A DNA stretch of 64,000 nucleotides, taken from NCBI GenBank assembly GCA_013112545.1, contig JABFGJ010000002.1:186001-250000 (forward strand), in the 5' to 3' direction. Positions 17,374-27,315 of this stretch are shown here, one piece after another. The position numbers and the translations under genes were made by a program. Under the pieces are notes generated by a model, which had not been told where the DNA came from, ran no database searches, and saw only the letters and a list, made by a program, of their open reading frames with translations. How positions within the stretch are numbered: the first letter of the stretch is position 1; every line of letters starts with the position of its first letter. The stretch comes from Bacteroidota bacterium (GTDB taxonomy: Bacteria; Bacteroidota; Bacteroidia; Flavobacteriales_E; Vicingaceae).

Positions 17374-18642
17374 ATGAAAAGTCTATCAAGTTTATTTAAA
17401 GAAAGATTTGCAGTTCCTTTCCTGATTCTATTCCTGTTGGAGATATTTAGTTTATTGATAAATATTCCCATTCCATTTGTTTATGAAATTTTAGATTTGG
17501 GATTTATTGTTTTTTTATCTTCATTTTTTGTTTATCTAACAGTTAAGTGTTTTAAAACTAAGCAAATATCAAGATTGTATTTGTTGCTATTAATCCTGTC
17601 TCTAGTTCCAATTCTTGGGGCTGTGCAGGCTATGATATATTATAATCAACCTTTTATTTATGGAATACTGTCTGAGAGGCTTAAAGTATTGGCTATAGGC
17701 GGATTGTTAATTGTTAATTTTCTTGAAAAAGGCCTAATAACTTTAGAGCAAATAAAAAAAACAGTACTTTATCTAGCATTTCTAATCTTAGTAGTATTGT
17801 TATTTCTTAACATATTCGTTCCTGGATCTACCATGGAAGAGTATGACTTTGTAGTTAATACTGCTTCTAAAGGCTATCGTTTTAAATTAAATAACAGCCT
17901 AATTGTGATCTTGTTTTTTTATTCATTAATTGTAGGTGTTGAACAAAATAAAATTCGATACCTCGGACTTGTATTAATTATACTATTCTATTTAACTTTT
18001 CTTTATAAGGCTCGTTCTTTAACCCTTTCAATTATTATTGCAACAGCTTTTTATTTAGTTCAAAGAGTTAAATTTTATAGGTTAATATCATTTGGTGTAA
18101 TATTTACTGTTGTATCAACTTTCATTTTTGCAGTGGCTTTTGTTTTTTTTAACGAACAAATTATTAAAATAGCAGAATTGTTTTCAAGTGCACTTAGTGT
18201 GTTTATTGGTGGAGAAGTGACAGATTCTTCTGCTTTATCCAGATACAGCCAATATGAAATTGCGAGTGAAGGAATAGCAAAACACCCCTTCTTGGGCAAT
18301 GGCTTTTTAAGTAGCAGATTCGGGGGAGGACTAACTGGACTTTATGGTTATTTCTATCCTTCTGATATTGGATGGATGGGAACCTTGTATTTATATGGAA
18401 TCCTTGGGACTGCAATCTATATTATCCCATTTATTTTAACAGCTTATTATTCATTTAAAATTAAAAAATTGAATAAGAAAGTGGATGCATTTGCTTCAGC
18501 TATGGTCTATACTATGCTCTATTTTTTCATACATAGCACAACAGCTGGGTTCTTTGTAAAGAAATTAGGAATTATCATTTTTGTATTCTCGATGGTCTAT
18601 TATTATTACTACTCATTAAAGTTAAAAGAAGTAACAAAATAA
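17374..18642 (+). CDS. Wzy-like O-antigen/capsule polymerase
   Basis: A 422-residue polytopic membrane protein with about 10-12 hydrophobic helices. A larger loop between late helices (residues near 270-335) contains the FLGNGFLSSRFGGGLTG and YPSDIGWMG stretches, which fits the periplasmic loop of Wzy and O-antigen ligase (Wzy_C) proteins. ARSLTLS before it resembles the conserved Arg-Ser region of that family. It would join repeat units on the periplasmic side. Sequence families of Wzy are poorly conserved, so the call rests on topology, this loop and the operon. Confidence 0.8.
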   Translation: MKSLSSLFKERFAVPFLILFLLEIFSLLINIPIPFVYEILDLGFIVFLSSFFVYLTVKCFKTKQISRLYLLLLILSLVPILGAVQAMIYYNQPFIYGILSERLKVLAIGGLLIVNFLEKGLITLEQIKKTVLYLAFLILVVLLFLNIFVPGSTMEEYDFVVNTASKGYRFKLNNSLIVILFFYSLIVGVEQNKIRYLGLVLIILFYLTFLYKARSLTLSIIIATAFYLVQRVKFYRLISFGVIFTVVSTFIFAVAFVFFNEQIIKIAELFSSALSVFIGGEVTDSSALSRYSQYEIASEGIAKHPFLGNGFLSSRFGGGLTGLYGYFYPSDIGWMGTLYLYGILGTAIYIIPFILTAYYSFKIKKLNKKVDAFASAMVYTMLYFFIHSTTAGFFVKKLGIIIFVFSMVYYYYYSLKLKEVTK

Positions 18643-18645
18643 TTT

Positions 18646-20046
18646 ATGCTTTTTAACTCACTCCAATTTCTTTGTTTCCTTCCAATCGTAGTGATGTTGT
18701 ACTTTTCGTTGGCCCATAGGTATAGATGGCTTCTACTTTTAGTAGCAAGTTATTACTTTTATGGAAGTTGGAAAGTTGAGTATCTTTTGTTAATAGTCTT
18801 ATCGACAATAGTCGATTATTATGTGGCTATTAAAATGCACGAGCAAACTACAAAAGGGGCAAAAAAAAGTTGGTTAATTGCTAGTGTACTAATAAATTTA
18901 GGAGTTCTTTTTTGGTTTAAATATTATGGATTCTTTTCTGATAGTATAAATTCAGTATTATCAACTTACACAGATAGTCAGCTACCATTGTACCAATTCC
19001 TACTTCCAGTTGGTATTTCTTTTTACACTTTTCAATCGATGAGCTATACCATCGATGTATATAGAAATGAACGCCTACCCGAAAGACATCTTGGAGTTTT
19101 TGCTTTATACGTCTCTTTTTTTCCACAGCTAGTTGCAGGGCCAATAGAACGTAGTACTAGTTTATTGCCTCAATTCTTTATAAAGCACGATATTAACTAT
19201 TTAAGGATAGTAAGTGGTTTAAAACAAATAGTAAGAGGTTTTTTTAAGAAAGTAGTTGTTGCAGATCGACTAAGTATCTATGTTGATACAATTTACAATA
19301 ATTATGAGAATCACACAGGAGTCACATTGTTGCTAGCTACTATTTTCTTTGCGTTTCAAATTTATTGTGATTTTTCTGGATATTCTGATATAGCCATAGG
19401 AAGTGCTCGATTAATGGGGTTTGAACTAATGGAAAATTTTAAAAGACCTTATTTTTCTAAGGGAATTAGAGAGTTCTGGTCAAGATGGCACATCTCTCTA
19501 TCTACATGGTTTAGAGATTATTTATACATCCCTTTAGGAGGAAATAGAGTGGTTAAGTGGAGGGTTTATTATAATTTAATGCTTGTTTTTGTCGTAAGTG
19601 GATTCTGGCATGGAGCTAACTGGACTTTTATTGTTTGGGGTGTTTTACATGGGATTTATATAGTAATTGAAACTATGATTAATAATCCTAAAACTTTCAA
19701 AAGAAGTAATAAGCTAACTCAAGCAGCTAAAATTAGTTTTACGTTCATTTTAGTTTGTTTTGCATGGATATTTTTTAGAGCAAACAATATTGAAGAAGCT
19801 TTTGAAATTATTAAGCGAATATTAAGCTTTAAAGGCAGTATTTATTTAGGAGGGCAAAGTAACCTTATTTATTCTGTTATTACACTTACAATACTAATTT
19901 TAGTAGAGTTTAAACAAGAGCTAACCAAAAAAGGAACTATCCATCGCTCACCTTATTTTACTTTTTTTAAATATTTGGTGATAGTAATAGTTATTATGCT
20001 TCTTGGTGTATTTGATGAAGGGCAATTTATTTATTTTCAATTTTAA
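18646..20046 (+). CDS. MBOAT family O-acyltransferase (AlgI/DltB-like)
   Basis: A 466-residue polytopic protein. The family features are WLLLLVASYYFYGSWK near the start, EFWSRWHISLSTWFRDYLY in the middle, and VVSGFWHGANWTFIVWG with the catalytic His322. In AlgI and DltB systems this protein moves an acyl group, usually acetyl, across the membrane to a partner that loads it on the polymer. The next gene, 3 bases downstream, encodes such an SGNH-type partner. It follows the polymerase gene by 3 bases, so it belongs to the same transcription unit. Confidence 0.9.
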   Translation: MLFNSLQFLCFLPIVVMLYFSLAHRYRWLLLLVASYYFYGSWKVEYLLLIVLSTIVDYYVAIKMHEQTTKGAKKSWLIASVLINLGVLFWFKYYGFFSDSINSVLSTYTDSQLPLYQFLLPVGISFYTFQSMSYTIDVYRNERLPERHLGVFALYVSFFPQLVAGPIERSTSLLPQFFIKHDINYLRIVSGLKQIVRGFFKKVVVADRLSIYVDTIYNNYENHTGVTLLLATIFFAFQIYCDFSGYSDIAIGSARLMGFELMENFKRPYFSKGIREFWSRWHISLSTWFRDYLYIPLGGNRVVKWRVYYNLMLVFVVSGFWHGANWTFIVWGVLHGIYIVIETMINNPKTFKRSNKLTQAAKISFTFILVCFAWIFFRANNIEEAFEIIKRILSFKGSIYLGGQSNLIYSVITLTILILVEFKQELTKKGTIHRSPYFTFFKYLVIVIVIMLLGVFDEGQFIYFQF

Positions 20047-20049
20047 TAA

Positions 20050-20982
20050 ATGAAAAATAAGGCTATTAACAAATTATTTAAAATGCTTTTCCTTTTTGGA
20101 GTTTCATTGGCAATATTAGACTTTTCTATAGGTTTTGCTCTTAACTACATGACTGTAAATCAAAAAGATGGCAACTATCATAAGTTGATAAATTGTATAG
20201 AAAATAAAGAATTAGACCTTGTTATTTTAGGCAATTCTAGAGCAGAAAGGCAGTTTATTCCTTCCATTATCTCAATGGAAACTGGATTGAGCGCATATAA
20301 TTTAGGTTACGGAGGAAGAGACTTGAACTTTGTCGATGCACTAACTTCTGTAATCGTCTCACGAAATCCCCCTAAATACTTAATGGTAGAATTTCAGCTT
20401 TCAAACTTTAGAATGCCAATAAATCAAGATAGAATGTCTTTCCTAAACCCATTTTATTATAGATACCCAGAATTGCAGCCCTTTTTAAACCGAGGTGAAA
20501 TTTCAAGAAAACTTGCATTTTCTTCATCATTATTTCAGTTTAATTCAAGCTTGTGGGATATAGTTAGTCCGTATTTTCAAAAGGTTGAACTTGAACAAGG
20601 TTACAGACCTTTGTATGGTAAACTAAAAATGAATAAACCTAAACAATTCAAAGAGGAAGAGAGTGAAGAAGAAGTTGAAATAATGCTTCCTGAAATACAA
20701 GTTGTTTTTGAGAATATAGTTGCTGAGACAGCTAAGAATAATATTAAGTTAATTGTTGTTTTGTCTCCACAGTTTAATAAAGAGCATAATGAAAATAAGT
20801 TTGCAATGGAAAAGCAATACTTAAATCAATTTGAAGATATTATTATTTGGGACTACAGCCAAGATTCAAGATTTACTGAAGTGCCCATACTTTTTAATGA
20901 TATTAGGCATCTAAACCACCATGGCTCACAGATATTTACAAAATTAATAGCAGAACGGATTAAAAATGAGTTGTTAAACTAG
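20050..20982 (+). CDS. SGNH-like acyltransferase partner protein (DltD/AlgX-type)
   Basis: A 310-residue protein with an N-terminal membrane anchor (residues 10-32). LVILGNSRAERQF holds the nucleophile-type serine (Ser63), and near the end FNDIRHLNHHGSQ holds Asp284 and His287, completing a Ser-Asp-His set. The arrangement is that of membrane-anchored SGNH proteins that work with MBOAT transporters to acetylate periplasmic polymer. The family is not identified by name; the role is inferred from motifs plus its place directly behind the MBOAT gene. It is the last gene of the operon. Confidence 0.75.
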   Translation: MKNKAINKLFKMLFLFGVSLAILDFSIGFALNYMTVNQKDGNYHKLINCIENKELDLVILGNSRAERQFIPSIISMETGLSAYNLGYGGRDLNFVDALTSVIVSRNPPKYLMVEFQLSNFRMPINQDRMSFLNPFYYRYPELQPFLNRGEISRKLAFSSSLFQFNSSLWDIVSPYFQKVELEQGYRPLYGKLKMNKPKQFKEEESEEEVEIMLPEIQVVFENIVAETAKNNIKLIVVLSPQFNKEHNENKFAMEKQYLNQFEDIIIWDYSQDSRFTEVPILFNDIRHLNHHGSQIFTKLIAERIKNELLN

Positions 20983-20987
20983 AATAA

Positions 20988-21033
20988 AGACTTAAATCTT
21001 TTCCCTTAAGGAAAAGAGAAAAGATATAAGTCT
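20988..21033 (+). other. Hairpin after the polysaccharide operon
   Basis: A 14-bp stem with one mismatch (20989-21002 with 21019-21032) encloses a smaller TTCC/GGAA hairpin. It lies just past the last gene of the operon. It lacks a T-run, so it may be a transcript-stabilising or weak termination structure rather than a standard terminator. The rest of the gap to 21258 shows no gene. Confidence 0.5.
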
Positions 21034-21258
21034 TGTAACCCCCCTTAAACATTCCTGTATTACACTACGTTTCAAACGCTATACTCTGGCCTGAGTCATT
21101 GAATCTAAATTATGATGAATCTAAATGTAATGACTATAACTTAAAACTATATATTTTTTGATGTACTTGTTGTATAGTAGATACATTGTTTAACATATAA
21201 TGTTATAACCATTCACTATTCTTTGTACACAATTAATATGAACAATAGCTTAAAAAGC

Positions 21259-22113
21259 TTACTTTTTTTCAAAAACCAAAATATCTTGAAAATAGGTGCC
21301 TGCTTGTTCTTTCCAATTGCCTGGGTAGTATTTTATAAGATTAAGTCCTGACTCTCTTGTAAGTATCTCAATGCCATTTTTATTAATAGCAATTGCCTCT
21401 TCAGGATTGTTAGACCAACTTGTTGTAAACCAATCTTTAGATTTATAGGCTTTGGTATCATAGATCCACTTCATTTGGTTTGTAGAGTGAAATCTACCTT
21501 TTTCATCCTTTCTGATTGCTAGAGAATCTTCGTATCTTTCATCTAAATAGAAAAAAGTTATAATTGCTTTCCCATTCTTTTTTAACACTCGAGCAATTTC
21601 ATTAAAATAAAATTTAGCATCTTCCTCACATAGGTGTGTCCAAACAGATAAGGCTGTAACTAAATCTTTAGATTCATTTTCTATTGGCCAAGCTTTAAAC
21701 TCTTTATCTTGATTTGCAGCATAAGTTGGGTTTGCTACATCAAAATGTATGAATTTATAATTGCTAGCATTATAGTTTTTTAAGCAAAATTTAATATCAT
21801 GCTTCATTACATCAATACCTGTGTAACTGCCATTTTGATAGGTAAATGGCTCTGAAGCAATCCCTAGAAGCCCTGTTCCACAACCAATATCCAATATATT
21901 GTTACCCGCTTTTTGCTCAATTGTTTGATAAATTACTGTTTGAAATACTCCTATAACATGAGCCCATTCAGCATATGAGACTTTTCCACCTTTTCTGTGG
22001 TTAGCACCAGGAATTAATCTTATGTTTTTAGTTCTTCGAATTTGACTTTTATCAACTTTTAGAAAGATTTTATCCAGAATAGGATATAGTTTAAGAATTA
22101 ATTTTTTAATCAT
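21259..22113 (-). CDS. SAM-dependent methyltransferase (class I)
   Basis: A 284-residue protein with the class I methyltransferase motif ILDIGCGTGLLGIA, an acidic motif II region GIDVMKHD, and LSVWTHLCEEDAKFYF downstream. It ends in a beta-strand-rich part. The N-terminus is basic and unlike a signal peptide, so it is cytosolic. It is transcribed toward the polysaccharide locus from the opposite strand. It may methylate a sugar or lipid, but nothing in the sequence names the substrate. Confidence 0.82.
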   Translation of the reverse strand: MIKKLILKLYPILDKIFLKVDKSQIRRTKNIRLIPGANHRKGGKVSYAEWAHVIGVFQTVIYQTIEQKAGNNILDIGCGTGLLGIASEPFTYQNGSYTGIDVMKHDIKFCLKNYNASNYKFIHFDVANPTYAANQDKEFKAWPIENESKDLVTALSVWTHLCEEDAKFYFNEIARVLKKNGKAIITFFYLDERYEDSLAIRKDEKGRFHSTNQMKWIYDTKAYKSKDWFTTSWSNNPEEAIAINKNGIEILTRESGLNLIKYYPGNWKEQAGTYFQDILVFEKK

Positions 22114-22221
22114 GTTTTATGAGTTTTATATGCAAGATTCATTGCTGATGTTGAGTGGTAGCGTTATTTACAACCTTTATTTTCTATAGAAAGCAATTGT
22201 ATTTATTGTAATAAATCGTAA

Positions 22222-25200
22222 TCACTTCCCATGACACTGCTTAAACTTTTTACCACTCCCACAAGGGCAAGGTTCATTTCTACCTACTTTCTTTTCTACT
22301 CTTACAGGTTGAGCTTTTGGTTTTTCCTGTGTTTGAGTTCCTCCACCTTGTCCAGCATCTCCTCGGCTAAAACTCGGCACTTCAGTTCTTGATGTTTGTA
22401 ATTTTGGCGTTTCTTGCACTCGTTGTGGTGCTTGTTGCACTGTTGGAGCAGCAGCTTGTTGAGGTAGGTTCCCTTTTACTAAAAAGGTAATGATCTCTTT
22501 GTTTGTTCGATCAATCATTTGTTTAAACAGCTCAAATGCCTCGAATTTATAAATCAACAATGGGTCTTTCTGTTCGTAAACAGCACCTTGTACCGACTGT
22601 TTCAAGTCGTCCATTTCTCTTAAATGCTCTTTCCAAGCATTGTCAATCATGGCCAATATAATGTTCTTTTCGAAGGATTTAATTAACTCTTTTCCTTCCG
22701 TTTCAAAAGCTTTCTTTAAAGGAGTTACTACTTGAATAGTTCTTTTTCCATCTGTAAATGGCACAACAATATTTTCATAACTGGTGCCCTCTTCATGATA
22801 TACATTGGAAATTACTGGAAAGGCCACTTTTGCTACCAACTCTGTCTTTTTTTGATAAGAATTTATGGCAGTTTGATAAATCTTATTTGTCAATTCATCA
22901 GCATTGCTGTTCAAGAACTCTTCCTCGTTAACTGGGCTATCTATAGAAAGATTACGAATTAAATCAAATTTAAAATTTTCATAATCTCTACCTTCAAGAC
23001 TTTCATCTGTAATCGAAGCAATGCTGTCGTACATCATATTGGCAATGTCAACTGAAATTCGCTCTCCGTATAGCGCATTTCTTCTTCTGCGATAAATTAC
23101 CTCTCGTTGAGAGTTCATGACATCATCATATTCTAATAATCGCTTACGTACTCCAAAGTTGTTTTCTTCTACTTTTTTCTGAGCTCTTTCTATTGATTTG
23201 GTAATCATTGAATGCTGAATCACTTCGCCTTCTTCTAATCCCATTCTGTCCATTAAGCTCGCAATTCGATCCGAACCAAAAAGTCGCATTAAATTGTCTT
23301 CTAAAGAAACGTAAAATTGTGAGCTTCCAGGATCTCCTTGTCTTCCGGCTCTACCTCTTAACTGTCTGTCAACTCTTCGCGATTCATGTCTTTCAGTACC
23401 AATTATGGCCAAACCTCCAGCTTCTTTTACTTCTTTACTTAGTTTAATGTCTGTACCACGACCAGCCATGTTTGTCGCAATAGTTACTGTGCCCGATTTT
23501 CCTGCTTCGGTAACAATATCGGCCTCCTTCTGGTGCATTTTTGCGTTCAATACATTATGCTTAATGTTTTTCATCTTAAGCATTCTACTTAGCAATTCTG
23601 AAATCTCTACTGAAGTTGTTCCAACTAAAACTGGCCTTCCTTTACTAACTAATTCAACAATCTCTTCACTTACAGCATTGTATTTCTCGCGAGTGGTTTT
23701 AAAAACCATATCTTCTCTATCGTCACGGGCAATTGGCTTATTAGTTGGTATGGTTACAACATCTAATTTATAGATGTCCCACAATTCACCTGCTTCTGTT
23801 TCGGCAGTACCAGTCATACCAGATAATTTGTGATACATTCTAAAGTAATTCTGCAAAGTAACAGTCGCATAGGTTTGTGTTGCAGCCTCTACTTTTACAT
23901 TTTCTTTTGCTTCTATTGCTTGGTGAAGACCATCAGAATATCTTCGGCCTTCCATGATACGGCCGGTTTGCTCGTCAACAATTTTTACTTTGTTGTCCAT
24001 TATCACATACTCTGTATCTTTTTCAAATAGGGTATAGGCTTTTAAAAGTTGATTTACCGTATGAATTCGCTCAGCTTTGATTGAATATTCTTGAATAATC
24101 TTGTCTTTTTCTGCAATTTTTTCTTCATCTACTTTATTGGACGAATCAATTTTGCTCAACTCCATATTAATGTCTGGCAATATGAAGAATTCCTTATCCT
24201 CTGAACCTGAAATTAATTCTATTCCTTTTTCAGTTAATTCTATCGAATTGTTTTTTTCATCAATTACAAAATAAAGTTCAGCGTCAACCAGATGCATTTC
24301 TTTACTTTGATCTTGCATGTAAAAATTTTCTGTTTTTTGCAATTGTGCTTTTATACCAGATTCACTCAAAAACTTTATCAATGCTTTGTTTCGAGGAAGT
24401 CCTCTAAACGCTCTTAACAAAGCCATTCCGCCTTCTTCGTGTAGCTTTTTTTGCTCTTTGCTATCACTTGATTCTGCATGAAGTTTCTTTTTTGCATCAA
24501 CAAGCAATGTTGTAATTAGCTTTCTTTGTTCAGAAACTAATTTATCAACCATAGGTTTTAACTCATGAAATTCATGTTTATCACCTTTAGGGGTTGGCCC
24601 TGAAATTATAAGTGGGGTTCTAGCGTCATCTATTAATACAGAATCAACTTCGTCAATTATTGCATAATGATGTTTTCGTTGAACTAATTCTTCAGGGGTT
24701 CTTGACATATTATCCCTTAAATAGTCAAAACCAAACTCGTTGTTCGTACCATAGGTAATATCTGCTTGATATGCCTTGCGTCTTTCGTTTGAGTTTGGTT
24801 GATGATTATCGATACAGTCAACTGTTAATCCATGGAATTCAAATAGAGGTCCCATCCATTCTGAGTCACGCTTGGCCAGATAATTATTTACAGTAACCAA
24901 ATGAACACCTCTGCCTGCCAGTGCATTTAAATAAACTGGTAAAGTAGCTACCAAAGTTTTACCTTCACCAGTAGCCATTTCTGCAATTTTGCCTGAGTGC
25001 AATACATATCCTCCAATTAACTGCACATCATAGTGTATCATATCCCAAGTGATTTCAGCACCTGCAGCATGCCAAGAATTTTTCCAAATGGCTTTGTCTC
25101 CTTCTATGATAACGCTATCTCTTTCAGCAGCTATATCTCTGTCCATTTGGTTGGCAGTAACTTCTAGTTGAGTGTTTTCAGTGAATCGCCTAGCGGTTTC

Positions 25201-25554
25201 TTTCACAACAGCAAATGCTTCAGGCAAAATTTCTTTTAAAACCTCTTCAATTTTCCCATTTAAGCTGTCCTCAATTTCATCAACTTTTTTATATAGAATT
25301 TCCTTTTGATCAAGATTAGATTCAACTTCTATCTGCGATTTTAATTTAGATATTTCTTCTAATTCGCTTTGAAGATAATCGTTAATTCGCTGCTTAAATG
25401 TTGTAGTTTTGTTTCTAAGCTCATCATTTGACAATGAGGCTAATGAAGGGAAAATAGCTTTAATCTGTTCTACAATTGGAGTGACCTCCTTTAAGTCTCT
25501 ATCAGTTTTGCTACCTAGAATTTTTTTTATTGTACTTGAAAGTGCACCAAACAT
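22222..25554 (-). CDS. secA: SecA preprotein translocase ATPase
   Basis: A 1110-residue motor ATPase, longer than E. coli SecA, as is usual in Bacteroidota, mainly through an insert and acidic linker within the first nucleotide-binding region. Walker A is GEGKT (196-200) and the DEAD-type box is [21 protein letters not shown] and GRGTDIKL belong to NBD2, and [12 protein letters not shown] is the conserved arginine-finger motif. The C-terminus is the zinc-binding tail [17 protein letters not shown] (Cys1096, Cys1098, Cys1107, His1108). It drives post-translational export through SecYEG, the first step for every secreted protein in this window. A TAATTTTG -7 element lies 38-45 bases upstream. 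Confidence 0.98.
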   Translation of the reverse strand: MFGALSSTIKKILGSKTDRDLKEVTPIVEQIKAIFPSLASLSNDELRNKTTTFKQRINDYLQSELEEISKLKSQIEVESNLDQKEILYKKVDEIEDSLNGKIEEVLKEILPEAFAVVKETARRFTENTQLEVTANQMDRDIAAERDSVIIEGDKAIWKNSWHAAGAEITWDMIHYDVQLIGGYVLHSGKIAEMATGEGKTLVATLPVYLNALAGRGVHLVTVNNYLAKRDSEWMGPLFEFHGLTVDCIDNHQPNSNERRKAYQADITYGTNNEFGFDYLRDNMSRTPEELVQRKHHYAIIDEVDSVLIDDARTPLIISGPTPKGDKHEFHELKPMVDKLVSEQRKLITTLLVDAKKKLHAESSDSKEQKKLHEEGGMALLRAFRGLPRNKALIKFLSESGIKAQLQKTENFYMQDQSKEMHLVDAELYFVIDEKNNSIELTEKGIELISGSEDKEFFILPDINMELSKIDSSNKVDEEKIAEKDKIIQEYSIKAERIHTVNQLLKAYTLFEKDTEYVIMDNKVKIVDEQTGRIMEGRRYSDGLHQAIEAKENVKVEAATQTYATVTLQNYFRMYHKLSGMTGTAETEAGELWDIYKLDVVTIPTNKPIARDDREDMVFKTTREKYNAVSEEIVELVSKGRPVLVGTTSVEISELLSRMLKMKNIKHNVLNAKMHQKEADIVTEAGKSGTVTIATNMAGRGTDIKLSKEVKEAGGLAIIGTERHESRRVDRQLRGRAGRQGDPGSSQFYVSLEDNLMRLFGSDRIASLMDRMGLEEGEVIQHSMITKSIERAQKKVEENNFGVRKRLLEYDDVMNSQREVIYRRRRNALYGERISVDIANMMYDSIASITDESLEGRDYENFKFDLIRNLSIDSPVNEEEFLNSNADELTNKIYQTAINSYQKKTELVAKVAFPVISNVYHEEGTSYENIVVPFTDGKRTIQVVTPLKKAFETEGKELIKSFEKNIILAMIDNAWKEHLREMDDLKQSVQGAVYEQKDPLLIYKFEAFELFKQMIDRTNKEIITFLVKGNLPQQAAAPTVQQAPQRVQETPKLQTSRTEVPSFSRGDAGQGGGTQTQEKPKAQPVRVEKKVGRNEPCPCGSGKKFKQCHGK

Positions 25555-25591
25555 AAGTTTTCGGGTTTTGCTCTTATTTTTAAATAGCCTA

Positions 25592-25599
25592 CAAAATTA
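25592..25599 (-). promoter_or_regulatory. -7 element for secA
   Basis: Minus-strand TAATTTTG fits TAnnTTTG and lies between the upstream terminator and the secA start. No clear TTG is found at -33. Confidence 0.45.
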
Positions 25600-25636
25600 G
25601 TATTTTATAAGCGTTAATCTTTTGAATTCGAAGGAC

Positions 25637-25670
25637 AAAAAAAAGGCCAATTGGTATAATCGGCCTTTTT
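25637..25670 (-). terminator. Terminator after the small acidic protein gene
   Basis: The minus strand shows a stem of AAAAAGGCC with GGCCTTTTT (25640-25648 with 25662-25670) and then a T-run (A at 25637-25644 on the plus strand). It separates the small gene from secA. Confidence 0.85.
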
Positions 25671-25685
25671 GTCGTAATGCTTTTT

Positions 25686-25907
25686 TTAATATTCGTCTTC
25701 ATTAAAGAAGAAGTCCTCTTTAGTAGGATAGTCTGGCCAAATATCTTCAATAGTTTCATAGGATTCTCCTTCATCTTCAATCTCTTGAAGGTTTTCAACG
25801 ACCTCTAAAGGTGCTCCAGCACGAATAGCATAATCTATTAATTCATCTTTTGTTGCCGGCCAAGGGGCATCTTCTAAATAAGAAGCTAATTCTAACGTCC
25901 AGTACAT
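25686..25907 (-). CDS. Small acidic DUF2795 family protein
   Basis: A 73-residue, strongly acidic protein (ELASYLEDAPWPATKDELID near the start and an Asp/Glu/Phe-rich tail). The YLEDAPWPATKDELIDYA stretch is the characteristic core of a small DUF2795 protein common in Bacteroidota. No signal peptide. It has its own well-formed promoter and terminator, so it is a single-gene unit. The role is unknown; a nucleic-acid mimic or small regulator is only a guess from charge. Confidence 0.85.
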   Translation of the reverse strand: MYWTLELASYLEDAPWPATKDELIDYAIRAGAPLEVVENLQEIEDEGESYETIEDIWPDYPTKEDFFFNEDEY

Positions 25908-25931
25908 TTCACCGTCATTTTTGATTCAACG

Positions 25932-25961
25932 CAAAAGTAACTTTTTTGAATCTAAATCCAA
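25932..25961 (-). promoter_or_regulatory. Promoter of the small acidic protein gene
   Basis: On the minus strand a TTG (25959-25961) and TACTTTTG (25932-25939) are separated by exactly 19 bases, matching the -33/-7 pattern of Bacteroidota housekeeping promoters. The start codon lies 25 bases after the -7 element. Confidence 0.7.
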
Positions 25962-26014
25962 GGATTATTATAGCTTTTGATTTTTAGCTTAATTGCTTGA
26001 TAGTGTGAGTTTTG

Positions 26015-26563
26015 CTAGATTCGAGCCTCCCAAGCTTGCTCAGATGCGCCCAAATCTTTAGTCAGTTTTCGAGATAAAGTAAAGAGGTAATCGGATAAAC
26101 GATTAAGGTATTGTAAAATTAAATTATCGACTTTATTTTGCTCAGCCAACAAGACAACATTTCGCTCTGCTCTCCTACAAACACAACGCGCAATATGTGT
26201 AAAAGAGATGGTTGTATGACCTCCAGGTAATACAAAAGATTTCATCACTTCTAATTCATTATCCATTGCATCAATTTTATTTTCTAAAAAAGTAACATCT
26301 TTTTCAGACAATTGAGGTAGCTTCATTTTTGACTTTTCTGGGTCAGCGGCTAATAAAGACCCCAAGGTGAATAATCTATCCTGAATTTCTATTAAATCTG
26401 CTTTAATCTTCTCATCAATTGCTTGATCTCTAATTAAACCGATATAAGAGTTTAATTCGTCAACCGTACCATAAGATTCGATACGGATATGATGTTTTGA
26501 AACTCTTGTTCCGCCAATTAGACCCGTTTTTCCTAGATCTCCTTTTTTGGTATAAATTTTCAT
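26015..26563 (-). CDS. Cob(I)alamin adenosyltransferase (PduO/MMAB type)
   Basis: A 182-residue cytosolic protein starting [18 protein letters not shown], the ATP-binding signature of PduO-type corrinoid adenosyltransferases, with [16 protein letters not shown] next and [11 protein letters not shown] in the later helix. It makes adenosylcobalamin for B12-dependent mutases. It overlaps the upstream ABC ATPase gene by 4 bases (ATGA). The full length matches the family. Confidence 0.92.
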   Translation of the reverse strand: MKIYTKKGDLGKTGLIGGTRVSKHHIRIESYGTVDELNSYIGLIRDQAIDEKIKADLIEIQDRLFTLGSLLAADPEKSKMKLPQLSEKDVTFLENKIDAMDNELEVMKSFVLPGGHTTISFTHIARCVCRRAERNVVLLAEQNKVDNLILQYLNRLSDYLFTLSRKLTKDLGASEQAWEARI

Positions 26564-27276
26564 GAGTTTTGAAATTTATGAATGTTTTCGTTTAAAGTGT
26601 CACTTTCAATAACTCCATCTCTTAGGCGAATAATACGATGTGCATGCTGAGCAATATCTTCTTCATGTGTTACCAATATTATCGTGTTACCTTTCTTGTG
26701 AATTTCATCAAATAAGGCCATAATTTCATAAGAAGTTTTCGAATCTAAATTACCAGTAGGCTCATCTGCCAATATAATCGATGGATTGTTTACCATAGCT
26801 CTAGCAACAGCTACCCTTTGGCGCTGACCACCCGACAGTTCATTTGGTTTGTGTTTAACTCTATCGTCTAGCCCAACCTGAGTCAATACTTCCATTGCTC
26901 TTTTATCGCGTTCAGTTTTAGAAAAACCAGCGTAAATCAATGGAAGTGATACATTATCTAAAGCGGTTGAACGAGGCAATAAATTAAAGGTTTGAAAAAC
27001 AAATCCAATTTCTTTGTTTCTTATTTCTGCTAATTCATCATCACTTAATTTGCCAACTTCTTGTTTGTTTAAAATATAGCTTCCCGAAGTAGGTGTATCT
27101 AAACAACCTAAGACATTCATTAACGTCGATTTTCCCGAACCTGAAGGCCCCATTAATGCAACGTATTCATTTCGTTCTATTTGAAATGAAATCTCTTTTA
27201 AAACTTTAATTACTTGTTTGCCTAATTGAAAATTCCGTACAAGCTTATTTATTGATATTAAAGGTTCTGAATTCAT
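26560..27276 (-). CDS. ABC transporter ATP-binding protein (LolD/MacB type)
   Basis: A 238-residue ATPase with Walker [10 protein letters not shown], the Q-loop FQTFNLL, signature [14 protein letters not shown] and Walker [13 protein letters not shown]. The [19 protein letters not shown] region is typical of the LolD, MacB and FtsE-like group, which powers lipoprotein release or mechanotransmission. No partner permease is adjacent, so its permease is encoded elsewhere. It forms an operon with the adenosyltransferase gene. Confidence 0.9.
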   Translation of the reverse strand: MNSEPLISINKLVRNFQLGKQVIKVLKEISFQIERNEYVALMGPSGSGKSTLMNVLGCLDTPTSGSYILNKQEVGKLSDDELAEIRNKEIGFVFQTFNLLPRSTALDNVSLPLIYAGFSKTERDKRAMEVLTQVGLDDRVKHKPNELSGGQRQRVAVARAMVNNPSIILADEPTGNLDSKTSYEIMALFDEIHKKGNTIILVTHEEDIAQHAHRIIRLRDGVIESDTLNENIHKFQNS

Positions 27277-27315
27277 ATAACCAAAGTTAATTGAATAATT
27301 GTATTTTGCTTTTAA

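Noticed and set aside
23405-23773. 122-codon plus-strand ORF within secA
   Set aside because: Antisense to conserved SecA motifs. No promoter or family match; a shadow ORF.
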